Assembly (NCBI RefSeq): GCF_033958435.1
Contig: NC_134138.1
Coordinates: 177,242,798 to 177,306,797 of the forward strand
Origin: Carettochelys insculpta
Taxonomy: Eukaryota > Chordata > Testudines > Carettochelyidae
DNA length: 64,000 nt
Reading direction: 5' to 3'
Shown here: piece after piece, positions 1 through 11,661 of the stretch
How the letters are laid out: the number at the start of each line of letters is the position of its first letter
Position numbering within the stretch: the stretch's first letter is position 1
Position numbers and translations under genes: made by a program
Notes under the pieces: generated by a model
Database searches by the model: none
What the model was told of the DNA's origin: nothing
What the model saw: only the letters and a program-made list of their open reading frames with translations

Positions 1-246
1 CAGAGCAAGGCTGGGGATAACGAGGTTAGCTCAGTCAGGCAGGCTGAGTTGTACTGTCATCAGTAGATCTGGAGGTGTGAACTCCAAGAGAGGGGAAGCT
101 GCTTTTGTATTTAGCCAGCCATTCACAGTCTTTGTTTAATCCTGAGCAGCTTCCCCTCTCTTGGAGTTCACACCTCCAGATCTACTGATGACAGTACAAC
201 TCAGCCTGCCTGCCTGAGCTAACCTCGTTATCCCCAGCCTTGCTCT
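1..246. repeat. Large palindrome, foldback part of a Penelope-like element
   Basis: Positions 1 to about 107 and about 143-246 are near-perfect reverse complements around a short non-palindromic centre (about 108-142). The right arm runs directly into the tail at 247-405, whose sequence matches the Penelope-like tails elsewhere in the window. The palindrome therefore looks like an inverted duplication of the sequence just upstream of that tail. The left boundary is cut by the window edge, so the insertion site and any target-site duplication cannot be seen. Confidence 0.75.
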
Positions 247-405
247 GGCCTATTTATACCTGGCCTTGCAGATTTCCAGGACCAGCATCTGAAGAAGTGA
301 GTTAACTCACGAAAGCTCATGCTCTAAACTTTTCTGTTAGTCTATAAGGTGCCACAGGACCCTTCGTTGCTCTACAGATCCAGACTAACACGGCTACCCC
401 TCTGA
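247..405 (+). mobile_element. Penelope-like element 3' tail with hammerhead-like motif
   Basis: This tail has the same order of blocks as the one at 54905-55030 that follows a GIY-YIG coding relic: a CTGANGAA hairpin motif, then GTTAGTCTATAAGGTGCCAC, then a terminal block ending in TAACACGGCTACC. That link is the reason for calling it Penelope-like rather than a SINE. It lies directly before the Ty3/Gypsy relic. The junction shows no clear target-site duplication. Confidence 0.7.
284..323 (+). ncRNA. Hammerhead-like ribozyme motif, copy 1
   Basis: The outer stem AGCAT (284-288) pairs with ATGCT (319-323). Between them are CTGAAGAA (289-296), a hairpin with stem GTGAG/CTCAC (297-301 and 306-310), and GAAAGCTC (311-318). 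CTGANGA and GAAA are the conserved hammerhead core strands. There is one extra A after CTGANGA, and stem III is reduced to A-GC-T. The structure is seen in the sequence; catalytic activity is not shown. Confidence 0.55.
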
Positions 406-2430
406 TATTAGGGGAGCAGTTACTGTGGAGCAGATGGACCAGGAAAGACTGGCTCAAATTGTAAGAGGAACTCAGTATTACAGCCTGATTCTACTTCATG
501 TCAGGGTAAGAGAATGACGGGAGCACCCACCAAGCTACTCCCAGCTGATTAAAAAGGTCAGAGAGGAGGAAGTGAGGGAAGCCTCCAGTGAGTTTTGGGA
601 AGGCCAGATGCCTGAGCCAGCTGGCACAGCACCCCAACCAACAGCCCGTGTACTGACGGTGAACACCAGAGAAGACCTTGCTCAACAAATTCAGGTCCTG
701 ACAGGACAGATGGCTGAGTTGCAAAGTGTCATAGACCAGGCTAGGATTTGCAGGGATGATGAGACTCAGGCTGTGGTGATGGAGATGTTGGTATCTGGAG
801 CCACCATCGCACCCAGGTGGAGGAGAGGACAGTTTTTCTGCTACCGGTGTGGACAAGATGAGCACAGTGCTGCCAATTGCTGAAACGAGGAAAATCCTGT
901 CTTAGTTTATGGGAAGCTGAGGATTAGTTGGCGAAAAGTTGGGAAATGGCCACAGAATCTGGAAGAAGAGCTGCCTAAACTTGCAGGAACTGGAGGCTCC
1001 CCTAGAAGAGACAGACCCACCGCAATCCCACAAGGACTGATGGGGCCACGAGTGGAGGTCACTGCGAAGATAGAAGGAATGGAATGTAGAGCTGTGCTGG
1101 ATACAGGATCTCAGGTGACTATTATATTCCTGTCATTCTACCAACAAATGCTTGGGCACCTGCCTATTAAACCAATGACGGGTCTTGGTTTGTGTGGACT
1201 CGGCATGAATGAATACCCCTATGCGGGATAGATCATAGTACACCTAGAGCTCCCAAAAGAGGTGGCAGGGGTAAAAGAGGAGGTAGACGCAGCTGCCTTA
1301 ATATGCCCTGACTCCATGGGCTCTCTGTGCCCATACAAATAGGGACCATCTCCAGTCTCTGTAAGGTACTGGCAGAATACTGCAGACAACAGGCTGGGGA
1401 CCAATACTTAACCACCCTGATGATTCATACACTTTGTGCTGAAAGCTATAAGAAAATTGAGGATGCTAAATAGGAGTCACCTGAACTACCAATGGGTGCT
1501 CTGAGGTATGTGGGCACAACTCCCTTAGTAGTGTCTAAAAGGACAGAGAGAGAGGTGCTCACCTGAAGTACCTGGCTGAAAAGCAGTGGAGGAACTCTAG
1601 CCATGGTAGTGCAGCTAGTTGAAGGAGGTCTCCCTGAAGAATGCTGGCTCCCAGTGGAGTTGTAGTCTTACCTGCTGAAGTCCAGGAAAAGGTGATTATG
1701 CTAATGAAACAAGTCATGACATTGTTGTGAAGCAAGGACAAAAGATAGCAGACCTTTTTGAGCCCAGATCGGTGTTAAGGCCTCAGTGTGGCACTTAGGC
1801 CCCAATGATAGATCCAAAGAGATTTGACTTTGGAGATTCACCACTGTCTGAGGAGTGGAAGATGCAGCTAAGCAAGAAGCTTTGTGCGAGACCAAAGCTA
1901 TTCTCACTTCATGAGTGGGATGTGGGATGTGCAAAAGGGGTCAAGCATAACATTACACTGCATGATGCTCAACCTTTTGGGGGGAGATCTAAGAAAATAG
2001 CCCTTTCTGAGATGGAATCTCGCAGCCCATACGCTTTACCCATTGTGGTGGTCCGTTTAAAAAAAAAAAAAAAAAAGGGGGGGGGTGGAATTTGGATGTG
2101 TATTGGCTACCACACCCTAAACAGCCGTACCGTGATCGACCAGTACACTACGCCTCGGATTCAAGATGCTTTAGATTGCCTGCTGGGAAACCAGTGGTTT
2201 TCAGTTTGACCTTCAAAGTGGATATTATCAGATTCCTCTGGGAGCAGAAAATAAAGAGAAGACATTCTTCATCTGCCCATTAGGATTCTACCAGTTCGAA
2301 CGCATGCTTCAAAGGATTTCTGGGGCACCAGCCACATTCCAGCATCTTATGGAGAAAGTAGAGTGCAACATGAACTTACTGCAAGTCCTATGTACTTGAT
2401 TTGTCAGGGTTTTTATTGCAATTTTTTTTC
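406..2430 (+). pseudogene. Ty3/Gypsy-type retroelement relic (gag, protease, partial RT), broken
   Basis: Decayed fragments of one LTR-retroelement polyprotein lie in genomic order. A Gag C-terminal part (about 572-883) ends in a CCHC zinc knuckle (CYRCG...HSAANC) and resembles the Gag of Gypsy/PNMA-type elements. A retropepsin-like piece (about 1040-1231) carries a DTGSQV active-site motif. An N-terminal reverse transcriptase part follows (about 1805-2400). Frameshifts and stops separate all of these. The reverse transcriptase is interrupted by an A/G homopolymer at about 2059-2087 and degrades where its catalytic aspartates would lie. No integrase, envelope or flanking LTR is seen. It is a dead, truncated copy and cannot make a working polyprotein. 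Confidence 0.8.
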
Positions 2431-2439
2431 TTTTGGTCC

Positions 2440-2622
2440 TCTGTACTTAATGTCAGTCTATACTGGAAACGAGATTGATCTGATGAAGTGGGTCTGTTGC
2501 ACAAAAGCTCATCACTGAATAAATCATTTTGTTAGTCCTGAAGTGCTACATTTCTGCTGTGGTTTTTTGTTTTTTGTTTTTTTTTTTTGGAGTACAAATT
2601 AACATGGCTACCTCTGTTACTG
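2440..2622 (+). mobile_element. Degenerate Penelope-like 3' tail
   Basis: The blocks CTGATGAAGTGGGTCTGT, AAATCATTTTGTTAGTC and a terminal TAACATGGCTACC appear in the same order as in the other tails. A T-rich expansion splits the end. The hammerhead-like motif (2477-2513) keeps the outer GAT/ATC pairing, but the hairpin is weakened and GAAA is changed to AAAA. It abuts the broken end of the Ty3/Gypsy relic. Confidence 0.65.
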
Positions 2623-2624
2623 TT

Positions 2625-2972
2625 CCAAAATAGCACAGTTACACACACAATGCAGTTTGAAATAGTGCTCACTATTTTGAAAAAGTGTCTACACACAATA
2701 GAGCCTATTTCAAAATAGAGTCATGGGGCACACTACAGCTTATTTTGAAACAGGTTTTATTCCCTGTCTACAGAGTCCCTATTTTAAAGTACCTGTTTTG
2801 AAATAGGTGCTAGTCCTCATGCAATGAGGTTTACCAATTTTGAAATAAGCCAACTGCTATTTCAGGATTATTTTAAAATAGCCGTTGAATTGTGTAAACA
2901 CTAGCATAGTTATTTCAAAACAGCAGCCACTATTTCAAATAACTTTGCTGAGTTAGACATACCCTTGCAGTT
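2625..2972. mobile_element. Degraded non-autonomous DNA transposon (ATTTCAAAATAG type)
   Basis: The stretch is rich in direct and inverted copies of ATTTTGAAATAG-like words and ends in GTTAGACATACCC, a decayed form of the GTGTAGACATAGCC terminal sequence seen in intact elements of the window. A related copy lies at 19333-19660. No clean left terminus or duplication is visible. Confidence 0.45.
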
Positions 2973-4525
2973 TTTTGCCTCCTGAACTTAATCCCCTGAA
3001 GACTAAGACTTTGATTTTCCGCAGGCTAAAATAGGGTTGGCAAGGCTTTCCCTTACTTTGGGGTTTTGGATGCCCTTTATGCAATCCCTTCCTCCCTAGC
3101 AACTGCATATGCACTTTGCTGTGTCCAAGAAGGCAAGCAACCCCCTATGCAAATTACAACGGTGCTTCACCTACCATTATCAGAGGAAAAAAAATGCTGC
3201 AAGCTACACCAAACTTTCTCTTCTTCCAGACTGAGTACAGCTACCATGTCACCAGCTAGCAATGAAAGCTGTGATCTGACAATGAAACTGGATACTTTGT
3301 CTCAGGCACCATCACCAGTATAACAAAGATTCTGCAATCAGAATTTAACTAACAACTCTGTTGATGATTCACAAGCCTGAATAGAAATTAACTGGGTTGG
3401 CTCCACAGTGCAAACAGGAGTATGAATTTGTATGAGTCAGAAAAGCAAGCGTATGAGAGGCAGAGCTGATGCATGGTGTAGAAAGGTAACATTTTATAAG
3501 CATACACAAATTCATTAATACTACAAGTGTTTTGAGACAGTACTGTGTAATATTTTTCAAAACAATGTTTTCATATCAATGCAATGTTTTATGTTTGTTT
3601 GTCCTTATTTCTGTGTCATAACTTTCACTGACTTCCTCCCCTTATTTACAATACTACCTAATCCAGAGGGAATACCTCGGGAAACACTGCATTATCTTCC
3701 TGTAGATAACAATAACAGGAAACTGGTGAGGCCCAACCAACATGAAGCAAGAATAATTTTTCAGAAGTTTAATTTTGTGCTGATTTTGATCAGCAGACGT
3801 TACTGGAGTTAAAATAGTTACCACCTCCAATAAAAATAACTGAGCAACCAGGACATATAGATAGTTGTGCGCTTCGTTGGTCTGCCACCCTCATGACCAG
3901 CCCTGTCCTGAACAAGGGAATGTGCCAGACCACGTCAGGCCTTTGGGCTCCTCTGGGGGCAACCAGCATGAGGGGTGAGGCTCCCCTCTTGGCTGCCAGA
4001 TGAGCTTCCTGCCTTGGGCCTGTCATTCCAGCCCACCCGTTGGCTGGGCTCCCTGCCCATGGCCTGCCAGCTCCAGGTCACTTGATGTGCTCTCTGCCCC
4101 TGGCCTGGCAGTGGGGGTTCTACTCCCTACCCACCACCCAGCTGAGCTCCCTGCCCCCAGGGTGCTGGCTGGACTCCACTCTGAGCCACCTGCCCCTGGG
4201 CTGCCAGTTGGGCTCTGCTTCCAGCCCCTCAGCAACCTCTGTCACTGGGGCTCTCTAGTCCAGCAACATCCAGGGCAGTTCAGCCTGTCATAAAAGTAAT
4301 CATAATAGGAGGATGATAATACTTTTCACTTACATAGAATAGCATCATGCCAGTTTCTCCAAGCGCTTTAAAAAGCCATGGAAATATCGTTAACCTCAAT
4401 TATCATCTGGTACCTTCACACATCTCAAAATCAGGAATGCACTGCTGAAGATCAGATTGGTACCTTAACTTTTATTCATTTTAATAATGAGAATTATATT
4501 CCCCCTCCCCATTATGTGACACACA
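2973..4525. other. No recognised gene; GC-rich minisatellite-like stretch at 3880-4270
   Basis: No gene or conserved domain was recognised. From about 3880 to 4270 the DNA is GC-rich and built of loosely repeated GGGCTCCCTGCCC-like and CTGCCAG-like words, so its open frames are compositional. This texture resembles the inner part of the hAT-type elements at 15022 and 40588, and the stretch may be an endless relic of that family. Confidence 0.35.
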
Positions 4526-4778
4526 GGCTGTGTCTACACGTGCCCCAAACTTTGAAATGGCCATGCAAATGAGCTCATGGAATAAGGGGACTTCGAAGTA
4601 GGCGGGGCCCTTTCGAAAAGGAGCCCCGTCTGGACGCGCCGCACGGCGGCAAGGCGTGTCAATTTTGAAGCGCCGCTGCCGCCCGCATGCTAATGAAGTG
4701 CTGAATATGCATTTTGGCGCTTCATTAGTAAACTTCGAAATGGCCATTTCGAAGTTTGGGGCACGTGTAGACGTAGCC
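4526..4778. mobile_element. Inverted-repeat DNA transposon (MITE)
   Basis: Left end GGCTGTGTCTACACGTGCCC and right end GGGGCACGTGTAGACGTAGCC are terminal inverted repeats. Inside them TTTGAAATGGCC on the left matches GGCCATTTCGAAG on the right. The 253-bp interior has no coding sequence. Its interior is related to the 5061-5425 element. No convincing target-site duplication is seen. Confidence 0.75.
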
Positions 4779-5060
4779 AAAGTGTGTGTATGAATGTGCT
4801 TGGGGATCGTGACCCTGTAAGATGTGAGATAAGGTGATTAAGATAAACTGCACTTGCTAAACCAGAAATTGTTCAGTAAACCTGCTGTGTGCATTTATCA
4901 ATGTTATAAAACACTTATTTTTCTTTTGTTAAATTGGATTCTCTTGGCAGCATTTCAAACATCTAATGGACGTATAGGTAGATAAACCTTTATAGAGACA
5001 TTTTATTTACCCAGTAAACCATAGGAGTGCTTGGATAAAATGAAATTTAATAGTCATGTA

Positions 5061-5425
5061 GGCTATGTTTACACTAGCCCCAAACTTCGAAATGGCCATG
5101 CAAATGGCCATTTCGAAGTTTACTAATGAAGTGCTGAAATACATATTCAGCGCCTCATTAGCACGCGGGTGACCGCGGCACTTCGAAATTGACTTATTCC
5201 TTAGGAGCAGATAGGAATAAGGGGACTTTGAAGCAGCCGGGGTCCTTTCGAAAAGGAGCCCCATCTGGACGAGCCACGCGGCAGCGAGCCGCATCAATTT
5301 CGAAGTGCCACAGCTGCCCGCGTGCTAATGAGGCGCTGAATATGTATTTCAGTGCTTCATTAGTAAACTTCAAAATGGCCATTTGCATGGCCATTTCGAA
5401 GTTTGGGGCTAGTGTAGACATGGCC
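5061..5425. mobile_element. Long-armed palindromic MITE
   Basis: Terminal inverted repeats of about 130 bp (GGCTATGTTTACACTAGCCC and its complement at the right end) form almost the whole element. Each arm holds a further small palindrome, TTCGAAATGGCC...GGCCATTTCGAA, so a transcript would fold into nested hairpins. The unpaired middle shares a CCTTTCGAAAAGGAGCCCC-like segment with the 4526-4778 element. No protein is encoded. Confidence 0.8.
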
Positions 5426-6984
5426 ATAGTGTAAAAATCCCTACAAGCATCAAGAAATGTTTTTTATAATGTGTATTGTCTGCTGTTTTTAAAACCGTAC
5501 ACTTCAGTGTATTTCTTGCATCCAAGAAACGTTTTAAAAGCAATAATCTATGATACTGTTTGGAAAAAAATATTTTAAAATGTAGACAGTTATTGGATTA
5601 AGGAGTATAAAATGATGTGTCAGCCCTGATAGATGAACTTCTGCAACTCCTGTTGACTTCGCATACACATGCAGAGGTCCAATGCCTTTCAGGATTTGGC
5701 TATCTCTTTAAGTTATCAGTATACCCTCTAGATCTCTATAATTCAGATTAAATTGCTGTTCTAAAATGAAACCTTTTAATGTCATGTTTCAGTCCTGAGC
5801 AAATTTTACAGCTGGGTTACACACTTGCTAAAGACTATAGTGACACGAAATAGGTGCCTTTTTAATAGGTTACAGAGTATGAGCTGATGAAGCTGCTATT
5901 ACCTCTAATTTCTAGCAACAAAGGCACAGATCCTCTGAGGTACGGAAGCACGTAATTCCCACTGATTTAAAAAGGAGTTGGGTCCATATACATCTTTGAA
6001 GATCTGGACCAAAATGCTCAGTTTTGTAATCACTCTGCAAAGTAAACACTCAATGAATTTAATGCACCTAGAAAACCAAAAGCAGTATTTGCGTCATGAG
6101 CCTAGATTCCTGCCTCTGAACCGCAGAGACGGAAAGAACCCAGAGCGTGACGCTCTTCTAGCCCTGTCACAACCTGCCTGTCATCACCCTACATCTCTCC
6201 AAATGTCTTTCATTTCAAGGGGCGTCCCTTATTAGTCAGCCACAAAATCAACTCCATATCACTTATATTTTTCACTTTTATTCCTTATTTATGTCAGAAG
6301 GAAAATCATGTAGCTAAAGTTACAGAAAGAGTCACTTACCCTAAGGGAGGAAATTGTGTTATTTTCCCTGCATTGACTAAAGTTTTTTGCATTTTCTCCC
6401 TTCTGGATTTTTTCCATACATTGTCTCACACTTGGGCATTGGCAAGTTGAGGGGTAGGATCACAACTCAGAGCTATGTCTGAGTCCTGGTCTACATTTAA
6501 AATTTAGATTGACCTAGTTCTGTCACTCAGCAGTGTGGAAAAATTCGCACCCTTGAGACCTATAGTTAAGCTGACCTAACTCTTGGTGTGGATGTGACTA
6601 TCTACAGATGAAGATAAAAAAAACATGTTTCATCAAAGGATAAAGCATTTACCCTACAGTGCTGTTGTGACATAGCTGCACTTCAGCTGAACTTAAATTC
6701 ACAAAAATACAAGTTAAATTCACAAGGTTACAAGAAGGCCATTTTGCTGAGTTCAGACTCTGTTTTCTCAACCTGATTATGTGATCACTATTGGAAGTTT
6801 TCTAGAAAAAACAAAATATTCAAATTATGCTTGATTTACTCAGGCCAACCTCCCCTCCCAAACTAATTCACTTCAGGTGACAGCTTACAGAACAGATCTC
6901 CGTCATCTTTCACTTCCACAAAATTGTAAATTACTGGGAATCAAGAAAGAAACCTAGAAACTAATTACTTGAACATCAGAGTGG
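5426..6984. other. No recognised gene; short MITE fragment at about 6485-6612
   Basis: No gene was recognised. A fragment at about 6485-6612 starts TGGTCTACATTTAAAATTTA and ends GTGGATGTGACTATCTACA, resembling decayed ends of the TGTCTACAC class. The rest is AT-rich, apparently unique sequence. Confidence 0.35.
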
Positions 6985-7088
6985 CCATAATGGGTCACAC
7001 CAAAGGTCCATCTAGTCCAGTATCCTGTCTTCCAACAGTGGCCAATCCAGGTGTCCCAGAGGGAATGGACAGAACAGGTAATCACTAA

Positions 7089-7311
7089 GGCTGTGTCTAC
7101 ACTTGCATTCCTCTTTCAAAAGAGGCATACAAATGAAGGAAATTGAAAATGCAAATGAAGTGCAAGTTTACATATCTGGCACCTCATTTGCATATTCATT
7201 TGAAAGAGCTTCTTTCAAAGGAAGAAGAAAAGCAGTGTAGATCCAGCTCTTTTGAAAATAAACCCCATCTTTGAAAGAACCCTTCTTCCCATTAAAAAAA
7301 GGAAGTAGGAT
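7089..7311. mobile_element. MITE, left part only, nested in CR1
   Basis: The left end GGCTGTGTCTACACTTGCAT is followed by CCTCTTTCAAAAGAGG and related hairpin words, as in the 24336-24770 element. Its right terminal repeat is missing and CR1 sequence resumes near 7312. Confidence 0.6.
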
Positions 7312-8299
7312 TGGTCCCAGTACAGACCCCTGGGGTATACACCATTAGTTATCTCTCCACACTGAAAACTGAGCATATATTCCTACCCTTTGTTTCTTAT
7401 CTTTTAACTGTTATCAATCCATGAGAAGACCTTCCCTCTTCTGTTATCCCATGACAGCTTATTTTATTTAAGAGCTTTTTGGGAGAGACCTTGTCAAATG
7501 CCTTCTTGCCATCTAAGTTCACGATATACACTGAATCACTTTTGTCCACATGCTTGTTGATTCTCACAAGGAATTCTGGTAGATTGGTGAGGCATAGTTT
7601 CCCTTTACATAAACCTCATTGACTTGCCCCCAACACATTATGTTCATCTATGTGCCTGACAATTCAGTTTCAACCAATTTGCCTGGTACTGAAGTTAAAC
7701 CTATTGTCTCGGAGTTTCCAGGATCATGTCCTACACCCCCTTTTTTAAAAATGGAGTCACATTAGCCAGTAATCTGTACAGACAATGTTTAAAGGGTAGG
7801 TTACAAACCACAGTTAGCAATTCCTCTTTCGTATTTCAGTTCTTTCAGAATTCCTGGGTGAACACTCTCTTCTTGGTGACTTAATACGTTTAGTTTATTA
7901 GTTTGTTTAAAAACTACCTCTAAGACCTCAGTCTGGGACAGTTCCAATTTGTCTCATAAAAAGAATGGTTTAGGTTTGGAAATTTCTTTCACATCCTTAG
8001 CTGTGAAGACCAAAGCAAAGAATTCATTTGAATTCTCTGCAATAACCTTGTCATCCTTGAGTGCTCTTTTAACATCTTAATCATCCAGTGGCCCCCCCTG
8101 GTTGTTTAGCAGGCTTCCCGCTTTTGATGTACTTAAAATTTTTTTTATTATTTTTGAATTTTTGACTAGCTAGTTGTCCTTTTTTGCCCTTCCTAATTTA
8201 TATTTTTTACACTTCATTTGACAGATTTTATGGCCTTTTTATTTTCCCCACTATGATTTAACTTCCACTTTTTAAACAATGACTTCTTATTTCTCACTG

Positions 8300-8330
8300 C
8301 TTTTTTTTTTTTTTTTTTTTTTTTTTTTTC
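8300..8330. repeat. Poly(T) tract
   Basis: An uninterrupted T run of about 30 bases lies within the CR1 remnant. It is a simple-sequence expansion. Confidence 0.8.
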
Positions 8331-9320
8331 ATGAGGCTGTTAAGCCACGGCAACATTTTTGGTTTTCTTACTGTGTTTTTTCATTTAGGATATATATTTA
8401 AGTTGAGCCTCTATTATAGTGTCTTTGAAAGGTTTCCGTGCTTTTTTTTACTTTTGACATTGTACCTTTTTTTACTTTGTACCTTTTTAATTTCTGTTTA
8501 ACCTCCTCATTTTTGTGTAATTTCCCTTTCTGAAATTAAGTGGCTCAGTGTTGGGCTGCAGAGGTGGTTTTCATGCCACAGGGATGTTAAATTTAATTAC
8601 ATTATGGTCACTATTTCCAAGCAGTCAAATTATAGTCACCTCTTGGACCAGATCTTGCAATCCACTTATGCCTCAATCAAAAACAGTGTCTCCTCTTATG
8701 GGTTCCAGAACCATCTACTCTTAGAAGCAATCATTTAATGTGTCAAGAAACTTTATCTCTGTTTCCCATCTTGAGGTGATATGTACTGATTCAATATGGG
8801 GAGAGTTGAAATCCCACACTATTATTGAGTTTTTTTTATTTTATAGCCTCTTTGCTCTTCCTTAGCACTTCACAATTACTATCACTATGCTTGTCAGGTG
8901 GTCAGTAACACATTCTTATTATTGACTTACATCTTTATACTCCGAGTGGAGCATTGCTCTATCAACAAGTCTCCTCCACTTCACTCTGGGGGTGCATCTA
9001 CACTAGCCGGCTACTTCGAAGTAGCTGGCACAACGTCAAAATAGTACCCGTTGCGTCTACAAGCGCCATGTGCTATTTCGACGTTGAAATCGACGTTGGG
9101 GGGGGGGAAGACGTCGAAATTTGCTATTCCCATCCAAAGATGAGAATAGCACCCTACTTCGATGTTGAATGTCGAAGTAGGGTGTGTGTAGACGATCCGC
9201 GTCCCGCTACTTCGAAATAGCGGAGTCCTCCATGGCGGCCATCAGCTGTGGGGTTGAGACGCTCTGTCCAGCCCCTGTGGGGCTTTATGGTCCCCGCACG
9301 CAGCAGCCTTTTAAAGCACC

Positions 9321-9794
9321 ATGCACCTGGATTTCCTGTGGCAGGAAGCTGAGAGCATGCAGGCAGCAGCACACGCATATGCTAGCCCTGCACTGCCACC
9401 AGCCATGGCATCGAGCCGGGCTCCCCTCCTGAGGGACCCGGCACCCCTAGCAGCCAAGTGGGGGGCCAAAAAGAGGCGGTGCCCCTCCTGGTTTGAGGCA
9501 GAGCTCCGAGAGTTGCTGAGGCTCTGGGGTGAAGAGGAGGCGCTCTGCATGATGGGGAGCAAGCGGTGGAATGCAGAAGCGTTTGCCCAACTGGCCGAGG
9601 GCCTGGCCGCCCGGGGTCACCCTGCCCGCACGCCGGATCATGGCCGGAGTAAGGTGAAGGAGTTGTGGCAGGGGTATGCCTGGGCCTGGGACTCGGCCAG
9701 CCGGTCTGAGGCTGCCCCCACCGCTTGCCCCTATTACAGTGAGCTCAGGGCCATCCTGGGCCCCAGGACACCACCTCCCCCCAGTCACCCTTGA
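9321..9794 (+). pseudogene. Myb/SANT-like DNA-binding domain protein (transposon gene, exon 1 part)
   Basis: The frame encodes 157 residues with a trihelix/Myb_DNA-bind_4-type domain at about residues 52-148. Visible marks are a W in the first helix (PSWFEAELRELLRLWG), a basic stretch RSKVKELW, and the C-terminal CPYYSELRAILG. This fold binds DNA and is found in the second gene of PIF/Harbinger transposons and in host MSANTD/ZSCAN-type proteins. The start at 9321 is the first ATG; ATG at 9405 is an alternative. The frame closes at 9794, just after a run of C residues near 9775. The natural continuation lies one frame over (about 9776-10010), which points to a small indel. It is therefore probably a decayed copy. 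Confidence 0.7.
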
Positions 9795-10556
9795 CACCGC
9801 AGCCGACAAGCCCCAGCAGGCCTCTGAGCCAGAGTCTGGCCTGGAGGCCAGCTCTGCACCCCAGGGCCCACCCAAGGAGCCCCCACTCGGGACATCGGAG
9901 GAGGGGACCAGCAGTGAGGGGTGGGGGTCCTCATCAACCTCCCCTCCTGGAGCATCAGACGGGTGTCTGCTCACTGGGCTTCCCCTGCCCACAGCAATGG
10001 ATGATCAGGTACGTACCCCACAGGGCACACACCCATGGGGCGGGGGCACCAGACATGACCAGGAGCCTCACACACCCCCAGTGGACCCCAACCCGCAATC
10101 GCCCAGCCACAGCATGCTCCCAGGATGGCGGCATGGCCATCAGTGCCCATCAGCACCCGCACCCATGAACAGCACTGTGCCCTATCCCCGGTGGCAAGGG
10201 GAACATGCAGTGGGGACAGCCAACAGGGACATCACACCCACCAATGGGGATGGAGACCCAGCACCCAAGGAGGGGGCCAGGGGGAATGGGACACAGGCCA
10301 GGGCACAGTGCTAACAGCCTTCCCCTCCCTCTCTGCGGCTGCACCCTCCATCGTCCCCACCAGCCTGCTGGAGGTCAGCCACTGCCAGCGCCTGGAGAAA
10401 CCCCCAAGGCCAGTGGGACGGTCCTGCCACTTCTGGACCCTGGGGATGGCCCCTGTGGACTCCCAGCTCCTGGCAGCTCTCTGGTGGCAGACGGCAGTGG
10501 CGGAGGACAGAGTCCGCTTTGACAGGGAGGAGTCCACCTGGCAGTGGGTGGCGTGA
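9776..10556 (+). pseudogene. Continuation of the Myb/SANT-like gene, with probable intron
   Basis: Sequence downstream of the Myb domain continues in another frame as a Pro/Ser/Glu-rich linker (about 9776-10010) and ends at a good splice donor, CAG followed by GTACGT, near 10012. A second coding block (about 10340-10556) includes LLAALWWQTAVAEDRVRF and stops at 10554. The expected acceptor before it reads TCTCTGCGG where CAG would be needed, so splicing may be lost. After the stop, residues such as VFQDIAGSIREAVAQL can still be read, which suggests the original protein was longer. The exon and intron assignments are inference. Confidence 0.45.
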
Positions 10557-11368
10557 GAGGACTTCATGGGGGTCTTCCAGGACATAGCCGGGTCGATCCG
10601 AGAGGCTGTCGCCCAGCTCCCGCCCCTCCACTGCCCCCTGGGCCATTGCCCCCCCCGCCTTGCCGCCTGCCGCCCCACCTGCCGTGCTGCCTGCAAGCTC
10701 CCCAGGACCAGAGCCCCCTGGGGCTGAAGACCAGCCAGTGGAGGCATCCCAGCCGTACTTGATGGTCCTCCCAGCCCCCAGCAGGCTACACTGCTGGGGT
10801 AGCTCCAGAGGTGGGGGAGCAGCTGGCGGGGGACAAAGAGGGGAGCCTAGTGGTCAGGGGCATCCCCGTCTGCCCCTGGGGAGGGCTCCTCTGGCAGGAA
10901 CCACTGGGCAGCCTGCCGGGCAGCACGTAGCAGGGCGCTTGCCCCCTGGATGACTACCTGGAGGGCCTCCTCTTCCTGCTGCTGCTGGGGGTCCATATCT
11001 GCTGTGCCTTGGTCTGTGAGAGTGTGGAGAGTACCTTGCAGACCTCGTGCTGTGCAGGCTGGGTGTGTCTGGGAGGGGCCCTTTAAAGGAGCGGCTTGCT
11101 GTTGACCTGGAAGGGCTAGTCCAGCCTGTGACCCAGTCTGTGGGCTTTCCTGGCCCTTATTTTGACAGGGAGTACTTGTATGTGTGGACGCTCCGCGTTT
11201 CCTTCTGGGGCGGCTCCTTTCGATGTTCCCCATCGCTACTTCAATGTTGAATGTCAACGGCACCAGCCCTGGAGGACGTGTAGATGATACGCGTCGAAGT
11301 AGCCTATTTCGATGTTCTTATGTCGAAATAGGCTACTTCGACATAGTGTGCTAGTGTAGACATAGCCT

Positions 11369-11661
11369 GGATGTGTCTACACTAAGAACTAACTTTGAAG
11401 TTAACTTTGAAGTTAGGCACTACATCAAAGTAGCCAGCAGAGAGTCTACATACATTTTCCCTTCCTTTTGAAGTTAACTTGCAAGTAGGGAGCCCACCTT
11501 TTGAAGTCCTTACTCCATTCCAAGGAATGGAGTATTGCCCTACTTTGAAGTTTATCTCCAAAGTAGGGTGTGGGCAGACGCTCAACTTCGAAGTTGCTTA
11601 TTTTGAAGTTGTACTTCGAAGTAAACAACTTTGAAGTTATTTTGTATTGTAGACACCAGCC
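11369..11661. mobile_element. MITE adjoining the Myb-bearing transposon
   Basis: The left end GGATGTGTCTACACTAAGAA and the right end ATTGTAGACACCAGCC are imperfect inverted repeats. The interior is a string of AACTTTGAAGTTA palindromic words and is non-coding. It starts at the right border of the 2.4-kb element, so the two were inserted side by side or one into the end of the other. Confidence 0.65.

Larger units (their letters stand above)
8990..11367. mobile_element. 2.4-kb DNA transposon carrying a Myb/SANT-like gene
   Basis: The left end GGGTGCATCTACACTAGC and right end GCTAGTGTAGACATAGCC are terminal inverted repeats of the same class as the short MITEs around it. TGG flanks both sides (8987-8989 and 11368-11370), a possible 3-bp target duplication. 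The subterminal regions hold further CTACTTCGAAGTAG palindromes. The interior is GC-rich and codes for a Myb/SANT-like protein on the + strand. No transposase is recognised. A Myb-like second protein is typical of PIF/Harbinger transposons, so membership in that superfamily is the best inference. The termini and the gene are seen directly; the superfamily is not proven. Confidence 0.65.

Noticed and set aside
8160..8180. TTTGACTAGCTAGTTG as part of a small RNA gene
   Set aside because: It lies inside the CR1 remnant and matches that element.
9447..9992. 181-codon frame on the minus strand within the Myb-bearing transposon
   Set aside because: It is antisense to the Myb/SANT domain frame, which has the recognisable family motifs; the minus frame has none.
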